Part shown: positions 55,318 to 64,000 of the stretch, piece by piece | Layout: every line of letters starts with the position of its first letter | Position numbering within the stretch: position 1 is the first letter of the stretch | DNA from: Micromussa lordhowensis | Taxonomy: Eukaryota; Cnidaria; Anthozoa; Scleractinia; Lobophylliidae | DNA: 64,000 bases | Direction: 5' to 3' | Assembly: GCA_964020085.1 (NCBI GenBank) | Contig: OZ026601.1 | Coordinates: forward strand, 13,138,359-13,202,358 | Notes under the pieces: model-generated | Databases searched by the model: none | What the model was told of the DNA's origin: nothing | The model's input: only the letters and a program-made list of their open reading frames with translations | Program-made: the position numbers and the translations under genes

Positions 55318-56369
55318 TAAACTGTCAACTAAATGGTGAGCTAGTCAATTCGGTAAACTTGAGTGAAAGGCAAACTTTAGTCTCAGTGAAGTATCCATCA
55401 TGGACAGTAGATATTTGTTTTGCCAGTGCTTGAATGTTTTTTTTTTCTAAAGTTCCTAGTTCTCTTGCTGCATTTCACTGCTGTTGCTTGCATTTTCGTG
55501 GATTTGCAAAACATTCTCTCCTGCCTCGAGTTAGACTTTCAGAAAAGTCCTTCGTCTTGTTTATCGTCGGTCGGTCGGCCGCTTCGCGCCCTAACATATT
55601 CTACCCTACCGCTCTACCCTACCCCGCTTTTCGGTCTAACATAAAAAAAATTAAAATTCAAGAGGTCGACTTGTGGCAAGTCTAGCCTCGAGTGTGTGTG
55701 CATGTTTGTTGTCCTTTGCACGTGCACTCTGATTGTTGGATATTGTTGCGGAACAGAATAAAAATGTTTTTGTACGCAAGTTACAGCAATGAAGAGGAGT
55801 GAGGCCTATGTGACACCTAGTCACTAAAGAGATAGGTGAAGGTGAAAGAAGAGGGTTATCAGGAGAAAGACAATTTGTTTAATAGTATACTTTGTTTGCT
55901 CTAAAGTACACGTAAACCTTGATTTAGAATACCTGTATACTACACGTTGCTGTATAGGGAAGATATTTGTTTACAGACATTTTTTTGTTTATTTAAATGT
56001 CCAAAACGTTAAACAAGAAAATTATTTGTTTCACCAGCCAATAGTTCTCTGGTTGACATATTAATAACAATATGTGACGTCACGGATATCTTTGCTATAC
56101 GTGGCTAACAAGTTGTTCTCTCTAGAAAGAACATGTTACTGGTTATTCTGCCAAAAATTAACCATGCAGCAAAAAAGAGAAACAAGAATAATCCACATGC
56201 ATTACTTACCGGTAAGTCCTAAGTTCAATCACTGCTAATATTAATTAACTACATGCATCAAGGCAGGTTTAATTTGGATGCTTGAATGTCCAAATTGATG
56301 TATGCCTCGTCTTTGATATGCTAAATCAGACTTCTTCATAAGTTGAAGGTCTCGTTGCAGGTGTGTAAA
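55318..56369. other. Intergenic, no recognised content
   Basis: No coding or repeat structure recognised. Confidence 0.45.
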
Positions 56370-56390
56370 CCTAACCCTAACCCTAACCCT
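56370..56390. repeat. Interstitial telomere-like tract
   Basis: Three and a half copies of CCCTAA in tandem, the metazoan telomeric motif. Confidence 0.7.
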
Positions 56391-56449
56391 GTACTGTTAA
56401 CGATACCTTTTTGGCCAATGTTGGGAGGGGTTAGTCGGAGGTTGTGTTG

Positions 56450-56800
56450 AGGTGGGGAGTTGATGGTGTCATGGTTAGTCTGTTAGACTCTGCATCAATT
56501 GGTCCAAAATGGAGCCAAACTGGGGTCGCTGTGTCATGTTCTCAGGCACGGCACCTTACCCTCGCAATGTCTCTCTCTACCCAAGAGTGTAAATGGTACT
56601 GGCCAATTAGTGAGGGCAACCTGACAATTGCTGGGGGTCACCTGCAATGGACTAGCATCCCATCCAAGGGGAGGGAAAACACTCCTGGACATGTCATGTC
56701 ACAGAAACTGGAGTTGAGCACCAGTACTGATGAACTATTTGGCTTCTCTGATCCCTTAGGAATGGAACTGACTTGCTTGCCCAGTAGCCAGTGAAACATC
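56450..56800 (+). repeat. Diverged SINE copy
   Basis: Shares GTAAATGGTACTGGCCAATT and ATGGACTAGCATCCCATCC with the SINE at 53416-53711. The head (GTGTCATGGTTAGTCTG) has lost its B box. Same subfamily as 58575-58945. Confidence 0.65.
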
Positions 56801-57334
56801 ACTGGAATGTGCCCATTCTTAGCCACAAAGACTGGAGGGGGATTTGGTGTCTTGTGTGAAACAAACCTTTCGCTATTTAAGTCCAACACCCTTCACTGGA
56901 TATACCACCAACCTTTTAAGTGGGGGAGGGAAAGGACATTTGTCAACAAGCACTTCTAGCAAGCAGTTATGCAATAGATGACTGAAAATGTGGAATGGCA
57001 GAATGGGACCAGGGCAATAGTGGATTATGTAATGGGGTGGGGAAATCAGGGAATGGTACCCCTTGAGTTTGGTTGTACAGTAAGGTTAATTCAGGAATCG
57101 ACTGTCAGAAGGACAATTCTTCAGTAGTGATATGGTTAGCACATGTTAGTGGTCACCAAGGTTAGGATTCAGGCCTCCGAATGAATTGTTTTGTTATAGG
57201 AAAAAGATGGGTTATAAAACAACAGTTATTTGTGCTTGATATTCAGGTGACACACCTTATTTGGATGATGCCCGGCTTCTGATTGACTGTTGAAAGTTGG
57301 GAAAATGATGTATTGCTTGCTTAGTTGAGATGAT

Positions 57335-57605
57335 GTCACATGTTTTATGCCATAACAGATCAGCAAATGGGGTGGAAAGTACATCATGGTTGGCAATCCG
57401 TTTCTCATATCAGAGACTTCTCCATCCTTTTGGCATTTAGCCCAAGGTGTTCAAGTGTCTTTCTTGCAGGATTACAATGCAAGGATTTTCTAGTTGAGAC
57501 GAAGCTTCATCTTCCATGCATTTAGGAGATGTCTCAAGCACTGAACTGTCACACCTTGACGAAGAAGCAGCTTACATAAGTTGCATGAGCTGGAGAGGAT
57601 TCACC
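57335..57605 (+). repeat. Diverged inverted repeat, left arm
   Basis: Runs from about ACATGTTTTATGCCATAACA to GAGAGGATTCA. Inverted, roughly 70-75% similar by eye to 57765-58035. A short open frame in it corresponds to that of the other arm. Confidence 0.55.
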
Positions 57606-57764
57606 ACGCTTTTGCGCAAAGGTGTAGCAGTAGCAAAGGTGGAGGCAATGCAGATGTGGTGATGGCGCGGTGGAGCGCATGGTTGGAGGCAAAGGTTGTG
57701 GCGCGCGGGGCAGGGGTGCATGTGCGACATCTTTGTTGCCATGACACTTTTGGGCAGACAACCT

Positions 57765-58035
57765 GAATCCTCCTCAGTTCATACAATTGCAGTTAGCTGC
57801 TTCTTCATCAAGATGTGTCAGCTCATCACCTGGTACTTCTCCTGAATGCATGGACAATTTTGCTTCACCACAGCCAGAAAATTCTTGCACTGTTGTTCCT
57901 GCAAGAGATACACTTGAGCATCTTGAACTGAATGCCTGAAGGACAGAAATGTCTCTGAGATGAAGGAAAGATCACTTACCATGACTTGCTCTCCATTCCA
58001 CCTACTGTCATTATGGCCTGGAACATGTAACATTA
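57765..58035 (-). repeat. Diverged inverted repeat, right arm
   Basis: Minus-strand frame GHNDSRWNGEQVMVSDLSFI, ETFLSFRHSVQDAQVYLLQE. The left arm encodes a decayed version of the same peptide. Probably a transposon or duplicated gene fragment. I do not recognise the protein. Confidence 0.5.
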
Positions 58036-58574
58036 TTTCTTACTGGGCGTGGAATGCACTATTTTCCTAATTTTGAACAAAAATCAAAAGTTGAGTTTCA
58101 TCCTTATCAGATGTGTCATTTAAATATCAAAAGGAATAACTGTTGTTACAAAGGCTGCCTGTCTTTTTCCTATAATAAATAATGACTCCTTCAGAAATCT
58201 GAATCGCAGCCTTGGTTACCGCAACACCACATGCTGAGCACATCGCCACCGGGGGATTGTCCTTCATTGTGGGTTCTTTGAATCATCTTAACTGTACAAC
58301 CTCACTCGAGGAGCATTACTCTCCAATTTCCCCTCCTTGTTCCATGATGCACCATTGCCCTAGTTCCAACCTGTCATTCTACATTTCCAGCCATCTGCTG
58401 TGTAGCTGTCTGTTTAAAGTGCATGTCAACGAATGACCTTGTCCCTCCCTCACTTGAAAGTTTTGATGGTACATCCAGTCAAGGGGGTTAAACTTTTATG
58501 GCAAAAGGTTTGTTTTAAACAGGACATTGAATTCCTCTTCTGGTCTCAGTGGCTCAGAACGAGAACACTCTAGT

Positions 58575-58945
58575 GATTATTCCACTGGCTCCAGGGCAGG
58601 GAAGTCGGTTCCACCCCTTAGAGATATGGAGAAGCCAGATGGCTCATAAGTGCTGGGGCTTACCTCTGATCTCTGTAACATGTAGTGTCCAGGGGTATTG
58701 TCACTCTCTCTCTGGATGGGATTCTAGTCTATCACAGGTTACCCCTTGTCTTTTGTCAGGTTGCCCTTACAATCGGCCAGTACCATTTCCACTCCTTGGA
58801 GGGGAGAGGTACTGGGAGAGTCGGGTGTCTTGCCTGAGAAGATGACACAGCAACTCTAGCTTGGACTCTATTTTGGGCCTATTGATGCAGAGTCCAAGAG
58901 ACCAACCAATAGGCCATCACCTCCCCAACCCCACACATCCCCCCA
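58575..58945 (-). repeat. Diverged SINE copy, minus strand
   Basis: Minus strand: GTGATGGCCTATTGGTTGGT head, GACTCTGCATCAATAGG-CC, GGAAATGGTACTGGCCGATT, AGACTAGAATCCCATCC. Same subfamily as 56450-56800. Confidence 0.65.
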
Positions 58946-61344
58946 CTTCTCCAACCAAACATTGGTAAAAAGGGTATTGTTTACAGTACACACTTGTGAT
59001 GACACCTTGAAATAATGAGAAGAATTCTGATTCAATATCTTAATAAAGCCAGGCCATACAAAAATTTGGATATTCAAGCAGCCAAATTTAAGCTGCCTTT
59101 GTACATGTAGTTGATTGATGCTACATTAGCTCAGCCGGAAATGAATTGACTTGGGACTTACTGGTAGGGAAGGCGCAAGTATAGTCCTTTCCCAATTTAT
59201 TTGTCTGGTACACTGTATACCCAATGATGGTACTTCTGCAAGATGCTTGAAAAGGCCTTGAAAATTCTCAAAAGTATTTTTTTTCCGGAATAATAGTCGT
59301 GCAGATTTACCATTTAGACCTTGAATTCTCTTTAGAAGTTCATGAATGCTAATTAGACTATGAGCAATGTTAAAAACAATATTTTGTCACCACAAAATCG
59401 CTTGGGAAGCATTAATGAATGTGAAAAAGACATAACTTATAGGCCATGTCCTTATACATGTACATATTAAAGAGTCTCCAAGCAGCTTTGTTGGTCATAC
59501 ATGTACCTAAAATTTAAAGTCAATGTTTTAGCAATCTTCGCTTCATTGGGTGGATTTACGTTATGGATAGCAGTGAGAAACAGAAAATCACTAAACCAGT
59601 CAAACTTGAAGTTTGCGCAATCCAGATTTACATGTATTGTTTTGGTGGATACTTTGCTCATAATCAAAGTCTGTTCTTGATCAGGTTAATCACTTAACAT
59701 GGTGATATTATTGAGTGAGGAATGCAATTTGAAATCAGAGCTGTGGTTGGTTACTGCATCTTGAGGAGTTCCATTAACTACCTCTCATGACTTGCAATGT
59801 CATACCAACCTGAATTTTGCATTACTCAAAAAGCGAAACAATAGTTATTTCTCAGTCGACATATTTTGTCAGTGTATAATCTTACAGCATGTGCTAAAGA
59901 ACAAGTTCTGCCTTTCAACTTGTTCCAGCTTTGAAATTCAAAAAGTGAAAAAAAAGCTACCAGGATGGATAATCCCCCCTGCCCTGTCAAAAGTTGTTAT
60001 TAATTTTTTATTGCAGACATTTGCTTATTGTGACACATGTTAATACTTTGCATTTTAGTATGGAACATGGAACTTAATGTGAAGTATTCTTTGAGGTATT
60101 CTAAGACAGGTATGATTCATGACAACTACAGTGTATATGAAGCTTGAGGAATTCAACTACACAGGATGGGATCAGTGGCGATGGTATAAGAAGACTGCAA
60201 GTGTTAGTGGAGCTTGTGGACTGGCAGGACAGTACAACAGCTTCAAGTTGATACAAAATGAATCACTAGTCCTTTGGAGCTAAGCCCCATGTAACACTGT
60301 GTGTCATGTCAGAATACAGGGTGTGAATACATGGTTTGGGTTGAGGTAGATTACATTGCAAGTAAGATGAAGTTAATGGTGTCAGTTTAGTTCATTTTGC
60401 TTTTTCCTTTTCTTTGATAACAGGTTTCTAAGGGATGTATTTGAACACCTGCAGTGCACCAGGTGCTAAAATTTACCCCTTTACTTGATCATTCAAAAAA
60501 GGTAATTGTTACTTTAAAAAGGCACAAACATATGTTTACAAGGTCATTATAAGGATTGGATGATAAAAATGCCCCATAATCTATTTGTCTTGAAATGTGT
60601 GTAGAGAGACAATAGAGTATTTATTTCAAAGTAAGGTACTTTATCATCCATGTTATCATTTCACTTTTATGAGCAATTAGTTGCCCAGCAGGGAAAACCA
60701 ATTGCAACTTGGTGACATTCATTTTCTTGCATTTATATTGCTAATGTGTATTTGCCTTAAATGATCAAGTCATCAATTTGCAGTGTCTTGTTTTTCTTTG
60801 TCATGAGTCATTACACACTGCTCTTCAAACTGTAATGCTCTTAAACTGATCCAAGAGTTAGCGCAATTCAATGAACTGTAAGTTAATATCATTGATATAA
60901 GGTTTGAATCAAAGTGCATGTAAATGTATTTCTAAAATGAATGCAGTGTTTTGAAAACGATCACAAGTGTTTGTGATTCGTAATAGTTCATAGTTAGATG
61001 TACATGTTTCTATGCTACCTCTTTGTCAGTTACAATGGGTATTTAAACAAAATTGAACTTATACAGCGTAACAAGCTAAAGAAGCATGCACAATTACAGA
61101 CCAACGATTTGGACGTTAATATGAAAGATATGTACTCTTGCACGAATAAAGGAAGCCACACGAAGTGAGGTGTTGTTTGCTCTATTGTTATGAATTCGAG
61201 ATATAAATTGTTTTCTCGAAAAATTCTTCGAGCGCCTTGAAACTCAAAACTTGAAACTCGAGCCTTGATTCTCGAGAGCATCGAGGATCGAGTTTCGAGT
61301 CGAGACTGTCAACTTACCTTTGACTGGTACTGTACATCAAATAA
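58946..61344. other. Intergenic, no confident content
   Basis: AT-rich. One short frame from 60136 reads MKLEEFNYTGWDQWRWYKKT, reminiscent of gag-like starts in LTR retroelements, but it stops after about 50 codons and nothing downstream supports it. Confidence 0.4.
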
Positions 61345-61815
61345 TTAACGAAATTCTTCTTGCAGCTCTACACATGGGCAAGGAATCTAGCCTAATTAAA
61401 AGATTTGTTTTTCAAACAAAAATACTCTCTGCATGATCATGAATCTGTTATTGTATTGACTTTACATTGAGACTTAAAGTGTTGCCAATTGAGGCCTTTC
61501 ATCAATTGCAAGGTTGCATGAAAGAGAAATATAAGGAATGGTTTGGCCATAGAGTCTAAAACTGTACAAAGTCCTCTGCAAAGCAGGGATCACAGAGAGT
61601 GTGCAAACGTACATTACATGATGATGATGATGATGAACTTTAATAATTACTCCTATACAGGCTTTTCAGCAACTATTTACAATGGTTGAATACATGAAAG
61701 CAAGGCCTCAGTGCAAGGAATGGTAGATTTCAAATAACCTGATGACATTTAAGAAAAACAACAATCTTACATCATGCCTAAATCCAAAAAGAAAACACAT
61801 TTGGGGACAAAAAAA
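61345..61815 (+). repeat. Direct duplication, copy 1
   Basis: Contains ATTCTTCTTGCAGCTCTAC, CTCTGCATGATCATGAATCT, GTACAAAGTCCTCTGCAAAG and ATCATGCCTAAATCCAAA. The same order recurs at 61885-62330. Includes a (GAT)n tract at about 61620-61636 that copy 2 lacks. Confidence 0.75.
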
Positions 61816-61884
61816 AAATTATTTACATGTAACAACCTAGTGAAGGAGGCACAATTACATGTAAGTATAATCACCTCAAATAAT

Positions 61885-62330
61885 TACCGTAATAAAATTA
61901 TTCTTGCAGCTCTAAACATGGGCAGACAATCTATCCTACTTAAGAGAATTATTTTTCAAGCAAAAATTCTCTCTGCATGATCATGAATCTGTTATTGACT
62001 CAAAATGACTTTACATCCACATTTAAAAGTGTTGCCTATTGAGGCCTTTAATAAATTTCCAGGCTTGCATGAAAGTTAAATTATGAGGAATGGTTAGGCC
62101 ACATAGTCTAAAGCTGTACAAAGTCCTCTGCAAAGAAGGGATCACACAGATTACGCAAATGTACAGCTAACCATACATTATACATGTATGCTTGAATACA
62201 TGAATGCAAGGCCTCAGTGCAAGTAATGGTAGTTTTCAAATAACCTGATGACATTACTTTTCAGAAAAACAACAATCTTACATTATGCCTAAATCCAAAC
62301 AGAAAACAAATTCAGAGACAAAATAGAATT
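61885..62330 (+). repeat. Direct duplication, copy 2
   Basis: Tandem, diverged copy of 61345-61815 (ATTCTTGCAGCTCTAAAC, CTCTGCATGATCATGAATCT, GTACAAAGTCCTCTGCAAAG, TTATGCCTAAATCCAAA). No conserved reading frame. Confidence 0.75.
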
Positions 62331-64000
62331 TGAAAATTACTCTGATTATGGATGAAAACAAATGAGCCATTAATGTTGTTACCAGTACAATCTGGATGGG
62401 CTGGGCTGCACTTTGGCTTGTGTGAAAGTAATGAATATTGCTATCTTAACTGATGCAGATATAAGGAACACTATAAAAGATTCTGTCTTCCTCAATTAAG
62501 CAACCATTTTATGCCACAGAAACATGTTTTTTAAGGTGTCAGGTTTGGATTCCACAACTAAGCTGAACATTAAGCATCAAACGAGGATAAAGATCTCTAT
62601 AAGGACCTGATCAGTCCTATTAAGTTCATGGAATAGTAAACAATAATAAAGATATTATGAACCTCTCCTTTGGCAAACATGAGAAATTTTGATGACATTT
62701 TTACTGGTATGGGCTGTCCTCCAGTAAAAATATAAAAGTCAATTGTACAACAAACTTCAAGATGGATTCCTCTACAGTTAAGTTCCTGGAGTGACAGGGA
62801 ACCAGCAAATAGATGACCTTGGGAACTGGGGCCTAAAAGGTTAGCAGAGTGCCAAATGCCATATGCTGAAGGGAGGTATCCAGGGAAAGCCTGGAAGTGG
62901 GAACCACCCCAAGAAGCGGCCACTAACTGGCACCATCAGACTGAAAGATATCGTTGGAAATAACTTGAGCGAATACTTACCGAGAGACCAGCAAACCAAG
63001 AGGGAGGGAGGAGAGGGAGCATTAGAATCCTCAAAGATTCACTAGCAAGAGCTGTGCAAATGATCCGCAAAGATCAGCTAACTGAACTACTCTCGTACTG
63101 CAGTGAGAGAAAAGAGCCCTGCAAATCCCCTGAGCCACCCCACAGGTCACATACTGTTGAGGGAAAAACCGCTGGCTGCATTGGTTGAAGTCTCGCTTTA
63201 CCTACATGATATTTAGCCTCATCAAAATTGATGTGATGTAAAGCATAAAACTTTTTCAGTCTTATATTTTAACAACCAAGATTCACTGCATATCTGACAC
63301 CTGTATTTTTTGTGAAAAGTAATTTATTGTTGTAGAGCAAAATAAATACAGCAACAATATATGAAAGCTCACAAATAGCTCTCCTGAAGCCATAACATTA
63401 GTGAACATGAAAAGTTGCAAGTCTGCCATGGATGACTGAAATAGTAGTTCACAGGTGTAGGCACACTAATGGTTTGGACATAGTCTCCTATGATCTTGGT
63501 TAAGTTATGTTTACTTCAGGCCTAACTGGGTAATTGAACAAGACTGAAGGCGAGTCGCTGTTCCTTTACAATTTAATATCATTGGGCTTGGTTGACTGGA
63601 CACTAATGTATTTGGAATGGTGCTGCCTTTGGTTCAGGGCTGTTTCTAGATTCTGTTGGATTGCCAAGGTTGTTTAGCTGAGATCCTTGGGGTGTGGAGG
63701 AGAGCAGCACAGCCTTTGTCAGTTTGATTACTGTGGGTAGTGATCAACAGTGGGTAGTATGTTGACAGTCACTTGCTTCATGCAAGATCATTGGACAAGA
63801 ACATCCGGTGGTAGGGGCACAGCTGGATGCAACCTTCAAAGAATGTTTTGGGGGTGTGTCTATATATGTGAGAACAGCTTCTTCATGTTGCATTTTCCAG
63901 TCTTGAGGATCTGCTTAACAATTTTCACTGGTTTTTTTTTCTGTTTTCCAATTGGGCCGAAGTGTGTGCCATAAGCCTCCTGTAACATGCTGTTCCTTTT
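62331..64000. other. Right end, no confident gene
   Basis: A short frame at 62863-63045 has an ordinary protein-like composition, but no domain and no supporting splice structure. Nothing else recognised. Confidence 0.4.

Noticed and set aside
62863..63045. Small basic open frame near the right end
   Set aside because: No domain, no splice context and no conservation evidence available from the sequence alone.

Overview
The window is nuclear DNA of a metazoan, most likely an anthozoan cnidarian such as a stony coral. It has two interrupted, spliced host genes with GT/AG introns, large AT-rich introns, and a dense load of LINEs, a Ty3-type LTR element, a Penelope-like fragment, tRNA-derived SINEs and many foldback/MITE-like inverted repeats. 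The animal assignment follows from the two genes. The cnidarian assignment is an inference from the repeat style (recurrent ACATGTACATGT, tRNA-headed SINEs, palindromic elements) and was not tested by any search.

Layout. (1) 1-19.1 kb, minus strand: the 5' half of DHX8/Prp22, a DEAH-box spliceosomal RNA helicase. Twelve coding exons can be placed with consistent splice phases: N-terminal helical domain, RS-rich domain and complete S1 RNA-binding domain. The helicase core lies beyond the left edge. The introns hold a CR1-like LINE (2.2-3.8 kb), an L1/Tx1-like LINE (6.9-9.8 kb) interrupted by a palindromic MITE, further LINE pieces and several MITEs. (2) 19.3-25.9 kb: a 6.57-kb foldback element whose two ~3.3-kb inverted arms are almost entirely a degenerate 10-bp minisatellite. 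It is flanked by a perfect 9-bp direct repeat and sits about 190 bp upstream of the DHX8 start codon. (3) 28.4-49.6 kb, plus strand: a formin of the FMN/cappuccino type, with a proline-rich FH1 exon, five exons giving a complete FH2 domain, and a C-terminal tail resembling the Spire-binding motif. Its introns carry a degenerate Ty3/gypsy element (32.8-36.8 kb, minus), a TIR element, palindromic elements, a SINE and a second foldback with minisatellite-like arms. (4) 49.6-64 kb: no confident host gene. It holds a G/C-rich inverted-repeat MITE, a second copy of the palindromic MITE, a Penelope-like GIY-YIG fragment with a 46-bp target duplication, SINEs, a short interstitial telomeric tract, a diverged inverted repeat pair and a tandem duplication.

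The two host genes are divergently transcribed and functionally unrelated (pre-mRNA splicing and actin nucleation). Before the foldback inserted, their 5' ends were probably separated by a few kilobases or less of intergenic DNA. The most unusual feature is the minisatellite foldback between them, followed by a set of at least five unrelated-looking palindromic elements that share a similar GC-rich central loop.
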